This document shows positions 6,079 through 12,853 of a stretch of 12,853 nt of DNA, one piece after another. The notes under the pieces were generated by a model, which ran no database searches, was not told the DNA's origin, and saw only the letters and a program-made list of their open reading frames with translations. Numbering within the stretch: the stretch's first letter is position 1; each line of letters starts with the position of its first letter. This DNA is from Streptomycetaceae bacterium (lineage in GTDB: Bacteria; Actinomycetota; Actinomycetes; Nanopelagicales; Nanopelagicaceae), in NCBI GenBank assembly GCA_027490415.1, contig JAIXYD010000054.1, forward strand, positions 1 through 12,853, written 5' to 3'. The position numbers and the translations under genes were made by a program.

Positions 6079-6993
6079 ATGGCTAAGCTGAAGCAAGCAA
6101 AGAGGAAGAATAATTTTGCGATGTGGGTGATGTTCTCCCCATATTTATTTCTATTAATTGCATTCGGATTAATTCCGGTCATCATGGCCATTCTGGAAGT
6201 TCCCCACGAGTCACGAGTAAACCCTGACGGTGGATGGGATGCATTCAAGATAGTTCTGCAAGATTTCCGATTCTTACCTGCGGTGGGCCACGTTCTTGGC
6301 TTTATGGCCATCTTCGTCCCAACAACAATTATCTTTGTAATCGCGATGTCACTCATGCTCGACCTGAATCCATCCAAGTGGAAGAAGTGGCTGCGCATGT
6401 CCTACATCGTGCCTGCTTCCATCTCAGGAGCGGTTGCCGTTCTTGTCTGGTATGCCATCTTGCAGCCAACAATTTCACCAATCCGCGAACCGTTGTCATG
6501 GGTTGGCATCACAACAAGTGATCAAATTTGGCAGACTAAAAACCTTGTTTATATCTTCGCAATCATGGCCTTTTTTGCCATTGCTGGTAACTGGATCCTC
6601 ATTCAGTTCGGATCCCTTCAATCAATTTCTGGAGAAGTCATCGAAGCTGCCCGCGTAGATGGCTGCTCTGCTTTACAGATCGCACTTCGTATTAAGTTGC
6701 CTCTCATTAAGAAGTACATCGTTTACATGGGTGTGCTCATCTTCGCTGGCGGCCTGCAGATCTTCGTCGAACCTGAACTGCTCAATAAGGGTATTTACCT
6801 CGGTATTGCCGAGTCGTGGTCTCTAGATCAGCTAGCTTTCGAGTTGGCCTTTACTACCGGAGACTTCGGTGGAGCATCTGCACTTTCATTGATGCTCTTG
6901 GTTCCAAGTCTTCTCGGTGCACTCGTCGTTATCTTTAAAACTGACATGTTTGAAGAGGCAGAAGTTAATCGCAACAAGAAAGCTGAGGCGTAA
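6079..6993 (+). CDS. Carbohydrate ABC transporter permease, MalF/UgpA type
   Basis: This 304-residue integral membrane protein is one half of the sugar channel. A short basic N-terminus (KLKQAKRKNN) leads into the first membrane helix (about 15-40). Further hydrophobic segments lie near 70-93, 106-128, 156-178, 211-230 and 262-287, giving six in all. The cytoplasmic coupling loop carries the EAA signature EAARVDGCSALQIALRIKLPL, with E189 and G195 at the family positions; it docks onto the ATPase. The protein lacks the long extra loop of enteric MalF and so resembles UgpA/LacF-type permeases. The ATG at 6079 is preceded by GAGGAG (6062-6067), 11 bases away. The second permease follows after three bases. 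A gap of 120 bases with a stem-loop separates it from the binding protein. No ATPase gene accompanies the set. Confidence 0.95.
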   Translation: MAKLKQAKRKNNFAMWVMFSPYLFLLIAFGLIPVIMAILEVPHESRVNPDGGWDAFKIVLQDFRFLPAVGHVLGFMAIFVPTTIIFVIAMSLMLDLNPSKWKKWLRMSYIVPASISGAVAVLVWYAILQPTISPIREPLSWVGITTSDQIWQTKNLVYIFAIMAFFAIAGNWILIQFGSLQSISGEVIEAARVDGCSALQIALRIKLPLIKKYIVYMGVLIFAGGLQIFVEPELLNKGIYLGIAESWSLDQLAFELAFTTGDFGGASALSLMLLVPSLLGALVVIFKTDMFEEAEVNRNKKAEA

Positions 6994-6996
6994 TCC

Positions 6997-7911
6997 ATGT
7001 TGAAAAATATTGATCTAGCCGGTCGCAAAGCAAAATTACGCCAAGAGAACCGATTCTGGACGTGGGTCGTAAACGCTTGGCTCATCGTCTTCGCCATTAT
7101 CAGCATTGTGCCGATGGTCTGGCTTCTTCTTGCCCCAAGTAAGGAAGATGGAGAGCTCACCAATCGCCACCCATTGGCCTTTGGTAACTTCGGTAACTAT
7201 GTAAAGGCATGGAATAACCTCCAATTCTTTGATGACGGAGTTCTCTTTCAATGGGTTATTAACTCCCTCTGGTACACCGCTGCAATCGTCATTATTGCGA
7301 CAGTAACTGCATCAATGGCTGGCTTCGTACTTTCTGCCTCAACCATTCGTTTCAAGCGAGCATTTCTAGTCTCAACCTTGATTACGATGCTTGTTCCACC
7401 AATGGCTCTAGTCGTTCCAATCTTCGTACTTATGGACGCTATTTCGCTGATGGATAAACCGATTGCAGTAATCCTGGTTTCATCTCTCTACCCATTCGGT
7501 GTATTCCTTTCATACATTTACTACTCCACCACGATTCCGAAAGAGCTTTATGAGTCTGCGCGTCTTGATGGATGTAACGATTTCCGCTTGTTCACAAAGA
7601 TCGCTCTGCCATTATCGTGGCCGTTGATCTCCCTCCTGGCCTTCTTTGCCTTCATTGGTAACTGGGCCAACTACTTCCTTCCCTACATTCTGCTTCCATC
7701 GAGTGAGAACTTCACCTTGCCTATTGGTCTTGGTTTCTTGTTCTACTCGACTCCGGCAATTAACCCAGGAGTTGGTGCAACATCTGTACCAATCTACAAA
7801 CCTGAAATTGCACTTGCAGGTGTACTGATCGCTCTGCCGATCATGATCGTATTCTTAGTCTCCCAGAAGCGCCTCGTTCGAGGAATGCTCGCTGGCTCAA
7901 TCAAAGAGTAG
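6997..7911 (+). CDS. Carbohydrate ABC transporter permease, MalG/UgpE type
   Basis: This is the second channel subunit, also 304 residues. A basic N-terminal tail (about 1-22) is followed by a first membrane helix (about 25-48) and then five more hydrophobic segments near 87-110, 121-147, 150-171, 202-228 and 268-290. The EAA loop reads ESARLDGCNDFRLFTKIALPL, with E186 and G192, and the C-terminus ends in VSQKRLVRGMLAGSIKE; the QKR..V.G ending is typical of MalG-type permeases. It starts three bases after the first permease ends, with GAGG inside the end of that gene as ribosome site, so the two should be made in equal amounts. The dikinase gene follows after ten bases, so the operon continues into metabolism rather than into an ATPase. 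A shared ATPase such as an MsiK homologue elsewhere in the genome probably energises the pair. Confidence 0.95.
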   Translation: MLKNIDLAGRKAKLRQENRFWTWVVNAWLIVFAIISIVPMVWLLLAPSKEDGELTNRHPLAFGNFGNYVKAWNNLQFFDDGVLFQWVINSLWYTAAIVIIATVTASMAGFVLSASTIRFKRAFLVSTLITMLVPPMALVVPIFVLMDAISLMDKPIAVILVSSLYPFGVFLSYIYYSTTIPKELYESARLDGCNDFRLFTKIALPLSWPLISLLAFFAFIGNWANYFLPYILLPSSENFTLPIGLGFLFYSTPAINPGVGATSVPIYKPEIALAGVLIALPIMIVFLVSQKRLVRGMLAGSIKE

Positions 7912-7921
7912 GAATCTTCCG

Positions 7922-10621
7922 ATGGACCAAAAGGTCTATCCATTTAGTGCAGGCAATCGCACAATGTCCGACCTTTTGGGCGGCAAAGGAGCCAATCTCG
8001 CGGAGATGGCTACATTGGGTATCCCTGTTCCAGACGGATTCACAATTACTACCCGTGCATGTCAGGATTATTTGCGTACGGGTGGTTTGAGCGATGAATT
8101 ACTGACTCAAGTAGATAGTGCAATCATCGATCTTGAAAAGAAGATTGGTAAATCATTCGGAGATCCAAAGAATCCACTCTTAGTCTCGGTTCGCTCCGGC
8201 GCAAAGTTTTCGATGCCGGGCATGATGGAGACAGTACTGAACGTCGGCATGTCACACGAAGTCGCTGCAACTCTTGAATCAATTACTGGGGATTCACGAT
8301 TTGCATGGGATTCATATCGCCGATTTATTGAGATGTTTGGCAAAACTGTCTGTGACATTCCATCTGAAGCATTCGCGAAGGTAGCTGCGCCACTCATTGC
8401 AGCAGCTGGTGGAAAAACTATTGCCGACCTTGATGGCCCGGCACTTCGAAAAGCAGGAGACGCCTTTGTTGAAGTCGTTGAAAAACACACCGGCTTGTCA
8501 TTCCCATTTGACGCTCGCTCACAGTTAACACGTGCCATCGAAGCTGTTTTCCATTCATGGAACTCTGAACGTGCACAGCTATACCGTCGCCGTGAACGAA
8601 TCAGCGCCGATCTGGGTACTGCCGTCAACGTGCAGGCGATGGTCTTTGGAAATATTGGCGATACATCTGGCACAGGCGTCTGTTTCACGCGCGATCCTGG
8701 CAGTGGAGCACCTGGTGCCTACGGTGATTATCTGCCGCGTGCACAGGGCGAAGATGTTGTTGCCGGAATACGAAACGCATTTCCACTTACACATCTCGGC
8801 GAAGTTAATCCTGAGGCTTACGCCGAACTTAACCGCATTATGGCTTTGCTCGAAGATCACTATCGCGATATGTGCGATATCGAATTCACTGTAGAGCAAG
8901 GCAAACTCTGGATTTTGCAGACACGTGTAGGTAAGCGCACTGCAGAGGCAGCGTTCAAAATTGCGACACAGCTTGTCGATGAAGGTTCGATCACAATGGA
9001 TCAAGCTCTCACTCGTGTCAATGGAGATCAGCTAGTCCAGTTGATGTTCCCGCAATTCGATAAGGCAACAGCTCCAAAAGAACTCACTCGAGGAATCGCA
9101 GCTTCACCTGGTGCGGCAGTGGGATCTGTTGTCTTTGATCCTCGCGATGCGGCCGACCAAGCCCTTGCTGGCAAGAAAGTTATTCTGGTTCGCAGAGAAA
9201 CCAACCCAGATGACTTAGTGGGAATGGTTGCAGCACAAGGAATTTTGACGGCACGAGGCGGAAAGACATCACACGCAGCGGTAGTTGCGCGTGGCATGGG
9301 GCGACCTGCTGTCTGTGGCACTGAGAGCATCGAAGTTCACATTGAAGAGAAGTTCTTCACGTGTGGCGATGTAACCGTGCGAGAAGGAGATGTAATTTCT
9401 ATCGACGGCACCACTGGTGCGGTATTTCTTGGGGAAGTCGCTGTTGTACCAAGTGTCGTCACCGAATACGTGCAGGGAATCGTTGATCCCGGTGCTGCTA
9501 CATCTTCAGCACTGATTCGAAGTATTCATCGCATTATTACTCATGCCGACAGTGTTCGCCGAATGTCTGTCCGCGCAAATGCAGATACTCCTGAAGATGC
9601 TGAAATAGCTCGCCAAATGGGTGCTCAAGGTATTGGCTTAACTCGCACGGAACATATGTTCTTGGGCGATCGTCGCGTACTCGTTGAAACTCTCGTACTG
9701 GCAACAACTGATGAAGAACGTGCTGAAGTTCTTGCCGAGATGGAGAAATTGCAATTTAGTGATTTCGTTGGAATTTTACGTGCGATGACGGGCTTGCCTG
9801 TCACCATCCGATTGCTAGATCCTCCATTGCATGAGTTCCTCACGGATCAAGCGAGTCTTGCAGTCGATATCGCCCTCACCCAAGAGCGCGGTGAAGTTGT
9901 CGACGAGAGAAAGCTTGCACTTAATCGCGCGGTCAATCGACTACACGAATCAAATCCAATGATGGGTCTGCGTGGCGTGCGTTTAGGTGTACTCATTCCA
10001 GATCTTTTCTCCATGCAGGTTCGCGCACTTACTCGTGCCGCACTTCATGTTCGATCACAGGGATATGACCCTCGTCCCGAAATCATGATTCCACTTGTGG
10101 CATCGCAGCGAGAGCTACTCTATTTCCGTTCATCATTAGAGGAAGAAGTTGCTCGCGTACTCACAGGTGCGGGGCAGCAGATGGAGATCAGTATCGGAAG
10201 CATGATTGAAACTCCACGCGCTGCAATCACTGCAGCAAAGCTGGCTGACTACTCCGACTTCTTCTCATTTGGTACCAATGATTTGACTCAACTTACTTGG
10301 GCCTTTAGCCGCGATGACGTGGAATCATCATTCTTGCCACGCTATCTCGACCTCGAGCTCCTGCCATTTAGCCCTTTTGAATCACTTGATCAAGATGGCG
10401 TAGGGCTTCTTGTAAAGATTGCCTGCGATGAAGTGCGCACCGTTAACCCTGAGATGAAACTCGGAGTTTGTGGTGAACACGGTGGAGATCCACGAAGCAT
10501 TGATTTCTTCCATCATGTTGGCTTGGATTATGTCTCGTGCTCTCCATTTAGAGTGCCGGTGGCTCGTCTTGAAGCTGGACGCGCCGCAGTCAGCGACCAA
10601 GCAACGACGGGGAGTGCCTAA
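7922..10621 (+). CDS. ppdK: Pyruvate, phosphate dikinase
   Basis: This 899-residue cytoplasmic enzyme interconverts pyruvate, ATP and phosphate with PEP, AMP and diphosphate; length and layout are normal for the family. The N-terminal nucleotide-binding region (about 1-350) contains LLGGKGANLAEM (18-29), VSVRSGAKFSMPGMMETVLN and an ATP-grasp part with FTRDPGSGAPGAYGDYLPRAQGED. The swivelling phosphohistidine domain (about 385-505) has ARGGKTSHAAVVARGMGRPAVCG with catalytic H451 and, two residues earlier, the Thr that regulatory proteins modify in relatives. The C-terminal PEP/pyruvate barrel (about 515-890) has GLTRTEHMF, SFGTNDLTQLTW and the catalytic C850 in CGEHGGDP. The ATG at 7922 lies ten bases after the second permease, with AGGA (7910-7913) as ribosome site. 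Its stop overlaps the aldo/keto reductase start by one base. In this setting it probably makes PEP from the pyruvate released by sugar-acid breakdown. Confidence 0.97.
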   Translation: MDQKVYPFSAGNRTMSDLLGGKGANLAEMATLGIPVPDGFTITTRACQDYLRTGGLSDELLTQVDSAIIDLEKKIGKSFGDPKNPLLVSVRSGAKFSMPGMMETVLNVGMSHEVAATLESITGDSRFAWDSYRRFIEMFGKTVCDIPSEAFAKVAAPLIAAAGGKTIADLDGPALRKAGDAFVEVVEKHTGLSFPFDARSQLTRAIEAVFHSWNSERAQLYRRRERISADLGTAVNVQAMVFGNIGDTSGTGVCFTRDPGSGAPGAYGDYLPRAQGEDVVAGIRNAFPLTHLGEVNPEAYAELNRIMALLEDHYRDMCDIEFTVEQGKLWILQTRVGKRTAEAAFKIATQLVDEGSITMDQALTRVNGDQLVQLMFPQFDKATAPKELTRGIAASPGAAVGSVVFDPRDAADQALAGKKVILVRRETNPDDLVGMVAAQGILTARGGKTSHAAVVARGMGRPAVCGTESIEVHIEEKFFTCGDVTVREGDVISIDGTTGAVFLGEVAVVPSVVTEYVQGIVDPGAATSSALIRSIHRIITHADSVRRMSVRANADTPEDAEIARQMGAQGIGLTRTEHMFLGDRRVLVETLVLATTDEERAEVLAEMEKLQFSDFVGILRAMTGLPVTIRLLDPPLHEFLTDQASLAVDIALTQERGEVVDERKLALNRAVNRLHESNPMMGLRGVRLGVLIPDLFSMQVRALTRAALHVRSQGYDPRPEIMIPLVASQRELLYFRSSLEEEVARVLTGAGQQMEISIGSMIETPRAAITAAKLADYSDFFSFGTNDLTQLTWAFSRDDVESSFLPRYLDLELLPFSPFESLDQDGVGLLVKIACDEVRTVNPEMKLGVCGEHGGDPRSIDFFHHVGLDYVSCSPFRVPVARLEAGRAAVSDQATTGSA

Positions 10622-11571
10622 TGAAGCACAACGATAAGGTCCGACTTCGCACAGGTGTTGAGATATCACGACTCTCTCTAGGAACTGCAGCACTTGGCGG
10701 CCTCTACACATCAGTCAGTGATGCAGATTGCACTGAGACGGTCCTGACTGCAATTGATAACGGAATTAACTTTATTGATACAGCACCACATTATGGAAAA
10801 GGCACATCTGAAGTTCGAATTGGAAAGGCTATAGCTGGCAGAGATCGTTCCACCTTTGTAATTTCGACCAAGATTGGCCGCTTGTTGGTTCCCTCAACGA
10901 CCGATATCGACGATTTCTTTATGGACGCTGATAACACGGTAGAGCGAAAGTTTGATTTCAGTGCAAGTGGAGTACGTCAATCATTAGAGGGATCACTCGA
11001 ACGCCTTGGGATTGATAGCGTAGAAATTCTTTTCATCCATGATCCAGATGCCAATGCTGATGAAGCGATTCTAGAGGCCTATCCAGAGCTAGATCGCATG
11101 CGAGCTGAAGGAATCATTAAGGCAATTGGTGTTGGAATGAATCAGTGTGAAACCCCAACACGGGTGATAAAAGAGACTGACATAGACATGGTGCTGATTG
11201 CGGGTCGTTATTCACTTCTTGATCAAAAAGCCATGGAGGAGTTACTGCCTACAGCTCTTGAACGTAATGTGGATATCATCGCAGCAGGTGTCTTTAACTC
11301 AGGAATTCTTGCAAATCCTGTGAAGGGTGCGACCTATGATTATGTTCCAGCAAGTGATGAACTCCTCGCAAAAGCGATAAGAATTCGTGAAGTACTTGAT
11401 GGACATCAAGTATCTCTCACAAGTGCGGCCTTGCAATTTCCGCTACGACATCCGGCTGTTAAATCTGTTCTTGTGGGTTGTCGAAGTGCGGCCGAAGTTG
11501 CCACAAACATCAAAGAGTTCGACAAAACCATTGAAAATAAGGTCTGGGAAGACCTTGTAAGCGTACTCTAA
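10621..11571 (+). CDS. Aldo/keto reductase, probable L-fucose (D-threo-aldose) 1-dehydrogenase
   Basis: This 316-residue NAD(P)-dependent aldo/keto reductase has the barrel fold of COG0667-type enzymes. The catalytic tetrad is complete: D53 and Y58 in NFIDTAPHYGKGTSE, K84 in VISTKIGR, and H140 in ILFIHDPDA. The IHDPD motif and the TAPHYG...SE...G pattern match the branch with D-threo-aldose/L-fucose dehydrogenases and pyridoxal dehydrogenases. In a fucose route it would oxidise the sugar at C1 to the lactone, the step upstream of fuconate dehydratase; other hexoses or an aldehyde are possible substrates. The cofactor-binding end, LVGCRSAAEVATNIKEF (284-300), is intact. The ATG overlaps the dikinase stop codon (TAATG), so the genes are co-translated. 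The gene's last bases contain the -35 box of a candidate promoter for the next gene. Confidence 0.9.
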   Translation: MKHNDKVRLRTGVEISRLSLGTAALGGLYTSVSDADCTETVLTAIDNGINFIDTAPHYGKGTSEVRIGKAIAGRDRSTFVISTKIGRLLVPSTTDIDDFFMDADNTVERKFDFSASGVRQSLEGSLERLGIDSVEILFIHDPDANADEAILEAYPELDRMRAEGIIKAIGVGMNQCETPTRVIKETDIDMVLIAGRYSLLDQKAMEELLPTALERNVDIIAAGVFNSGILANPVKGATYDYVPASDELLAKAIRIREVLDGHQVSLTSAALQFPLRHPAVKSVLVGCRSAAEVATNIKEFDKTIENKVWEDLVSVL

Positions 11572-11589
11572 TTATCCTATAGTATTTTC
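11555..11589 (+). promoter_or_regulatory. Internal promoter, probably leaderless, for the alpha/beta hydrolase gene
   Basis: TTGTAA (11555-11560) and TATAGT (11579-11584) are 18 bases apart and match the sigma70 consensus at 4 of 6 positions each. The ATG at 11590 begins six bases after the -10 box, where transcription would normally start, and no ribosome binding site lies before it. This is the layout of a leaderless mRNA, common in actinobacteria. The -10 box lies inside the near-palindrome at 11574-11585. Confidence 0.5.
11574..11585. promoter_or_regulatory. Near-palindrome ATCCTATAGTAT, candidate operator overlapping the -10 box
   Basis: This 12-base site differs at one position from the perfect palindrome at 464-475 and shares the half-site ATAGTAT with the inverted repeat at 4556-4576. 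It covers the candidate -10 box of the hydrolase gene, so a bound repressor would block the promoter. Sitting in an 18-base gap inside an otherwise overlapping operon, it is unlikely to be chance filler. Regulation by the GntR protein is inference. Confidence 0.5.
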
Positions 11590-12528
11590 ATGGCCTTAGA
11601 CCCCCAAGCAGCAGCATTCCTTGAAATGGCAAAGGCAGCAAACCTTCCTGACATAAGTGAGCAAGGACCAACGGTTGCTCGCGGATATTCGCACGCACAA
11701 CCTGACATCAGCGGCCCGTTAGATCCCAGTGTTGCTATCACCTTTGAATTTTTCACTAGCTCGACTGCAGATATTGCAGTAGCAATTTACACACCACCTG
11801 CAACAGGTGATTCCAAGCGCGCCGGTCTCGTTTACTACCACGGTGGTGGCTGGGTAATTAATTACATTGGAAAATATCACGCACAGATGGCTGCAATGGC
11901 GAAGAAAACAAACTCTGTGATCGTGTCAGTCAACTACCAAAAAGCCCCTGAACATAAATTCCCCATTCCGTTCAATGACTGTTACGAAGGACTCGAGTGG
12001 ACTGTCGCAAACGCTGATCGCTTGGGTATAGATATCGATCGCTTAGGCGTCGGAGGAGATAGCGCGGGTGGAAACTTGGCTTCTGCTGTTGCTCTCGCCG
12101 CCCGAGATCGAGGAAAAATCAAACTTGCCTACCAATGGTTGGTCTATCCATGTAATGGCCCGGAGTTTGTTGATTCACCAAATGTTCCTAATGCTGATGG
12201 TTACGGTTTAACTCAACGTGGAATGAAGTGGCTTTGGGAGATGTATCTCAATGGACCGGCAGATCGCAGCAATCCATACGCGGTTCCTCATGCAGCAACA
12301 TCATATGAGGGTCTTCCACCAACAATTATGATTACAGCCGAGTACGACGTCCTGCAATCGGATGGAATTGCGTACTACGAAAAACTAAAGGCTGCCGGAA
12401 ATGATGTTGTCTATAAAGATTGTCCTGGCATGATCCATGGCTTCTTTAACTTAGGTAAATTCATCGATGAAGGAATCAATGTTCGTGACTGGTTTGCAGA
12501 GAACATTCTGCGAGTAGTGGGTAAGTAA
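11590..12528 (+). CDS. Alpha/beta hydrolase of the hormone-sensitive lipase family (esterase, possible lactonase)
   Basis: This 312-residue hydrolase has the hormone-sensitive-lipase signature: the oxyanion-hole motif HGGGW (H84 onwards), nucleophile S158 in GGDSAGGN, acid D253 in AEYDVLQSDG and base H283 in MIHGFF, all at usual spacing. The N-terminal cap (about 1-50) is helical and there is no signal peptide, so it acts in the cytoplasm. Family members hydrolyse short carboxylic esters. Within this operon it may open the sugar lactone made by the aldo/keto reductase, or remove acetyl groups from imported sugar; neither is shown by the sequence. The ATG at 11590 has no ribosome site and lies just after a -10-like box, which suggests leaderless expression in addition to read-through. 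Its stop codon overlaps the next start by one base. The family call is firm and the role is open. Confidence 0.92.
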   Translation: MALDPQAAAFLEMAKAANLPDISEQGPTVARGYSHAQPDISGPLDPSVAITFEFFTSSTADIAVAIYTPPATGDSKRAGLVYYHGGGWVINYIGKYHAQMAAMAKKTNSVIVSVNYQKAPEHKFPIPFNDCYEGLEWTVANADRLGIDIDRLGVGGDSAGGNLASAVALAARDRGKIKLAYQWLVYPCNGPEFVDSPNVPNADGYGLTQRGMKWLWEMYLNGPADRSNPYAVPHAATSYEGLPPTIMITAEYDVLQSDGIAYYEKLKAAGNDVVYKDCPGMIHGFFNLGKFIDEGINVRDWFAENILRVVGK

Positions 12529-12853
12529 TGTCGCTCATAGAACTCAAAGGTATGACCTGGGATCACGAGCGCGGTTTGGATTGCCTCGTGCAATCAAATG
12601 ATCTTCTCATCCAAAAGTGTGGCATCTCAATTCAATGGGATGCACGCTCACTTCTGGCCTTTGGGGATCAGCACATCTCTGAGTTTTATAGTGATTATGA
12701 CCTCATGGTCATAGATCATCCTCACGTTCCTGACGCTGTTCATGCCGATGCAGTGATCGCCTTTGAAGAGTTGACGACGCCATCACAGCTAGATCATTTA
12801 GAGGCCACAAGCGTTGGAGCTTCACACGATTCATATCTTTATAAAGGAAAGCA
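12528..12853 (+). CDS. Solute-binding-protein-like protein without signal peptide, N-terminal part, cut by window edge
   Basis: The frame opens with ATG at 12528, overlapping the hydrolase stop (TAATG), and remains open for 108 codons to the right edge. The protein starts MSLIELKGMTWDHERGLDC, followed by CGISIQWDARSLLAFGD and YDLMVIDHPHVPDAV (about residues 58-72). From memory, the combination of G-M/I-T-W-x-H-x-R-G, a W-(D/E)-x-R-x-L segment and D-L-x-V-I-D-H-P marks a group annotated as family 1 extracellular solute-binding proteins. Here there is no basic, hydrophobic N-terminus: the fold begins at residue 5, and the one-base overlap leaves little room for a longer start. It may therefore be a cytoplasmic protein built on a binding-protein fold. 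The two cysteines seen (C19, C31) are also compatible with a cytoplasmic location. The rest of the gene, and so the ligand-binding residues, lie outside the window. Confidence 0.8.
   Translation, partial: MSLIELKGMTWDHERGLDCLVQSNDLLIQKCGISIQWDARSLLAFGDQHISEFYSDYDLMVIDHPHVPDAVHADAVIAFEELTTPSQLDHLEATSVGASHDSYLYKGK

Noticed and set aside
8107..8688. 193-codon open frame antisense to the dikinase gene
   Set aside because: It lies wholly within a highly conserved enzyme gene, shows no recognisable domain, and has composition expected of a shadow frame; the same holds for the other antisense frames across the window.

Overview
The window reads as one tightly packed carbohydrate-catabolism island in a bacterium of roughly balanced base composition. 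Gaps are very short, stop and start codons overlap repeatedly, a FadR-type GntR regulator is present, a sugar ABC importer has no ATPase gene beside it, and at least one start looks leaderless. This combination fits a streamlined free-living actinobacterium, and a freshwater acI/Nanopelagicales-like lineage is my best guess. That placement is inference from gene style, not from a marker gene.

Minus strand, read from 4463 leftwards. A 361-residue enolase-superfamily protein (4463-3378) is followed by L-fuconate dehydratase (3378-2071), an SDR dehydrogenase (2074-1325) and a GntR/FCD regulator (1286-519). The first three are coupled by 1-4 base overlaps. After a 75-base gap that holds two abutting palindromes, a further enolase-superfamily gene (443-1) runs off the left edge. 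It has no stop codon inside the window.

Plus strand, read from 4651 rightwards. A secreted sugar-binding protein (4651-5958) is followed by a large stem-loop, two MalF/MalG-type permeases (6079-6993, 6997-7911), pyruvate phosphate dikinase (7922-10621), an aldo/keto reductase of the L-fucose dehydrogenase type (10621-11571) and an HSL-type alpha/beta hydrolase (11590-12528). The last gene (12528 to the right edge, partial) resembles solute-binding proteins but starts without a signal peptide. The divergent region 4464-4650 between the two units carries two interleaved inverted repeats and a third inverted repeat.

Together the genes describe import of a 6-deoxyhexose-like sugar and its non-phosphorylating oxidation. 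The aldo/keto reductase would oxidise the sugar to a lactone, and the alpha/beta hydrolase may open it. Fuconate dehydratase would form the 2-keto-3-deoxy acid, and the SDR would oxidise it at C4. The last cleavage enzyme (a 2,4-diketo-3-deoxy-acid hydrolase or an aldolase) is not in the window. The route ends in pyruvate, and the operon-embedded pyruvate phosphate dikinase could turn that into PEP for gluconeogenesis. The extra enolase-superfamily genes suggest that more than one sugar acid is handled. A half-site ATAG(G/T)AT recurs in three intergenic regions and may be the target of the GntR regulator.

No rRNA, tRNA, CRISPR array or insertion sequence was seen, and no gene-free stretch exceeds 300 bases.
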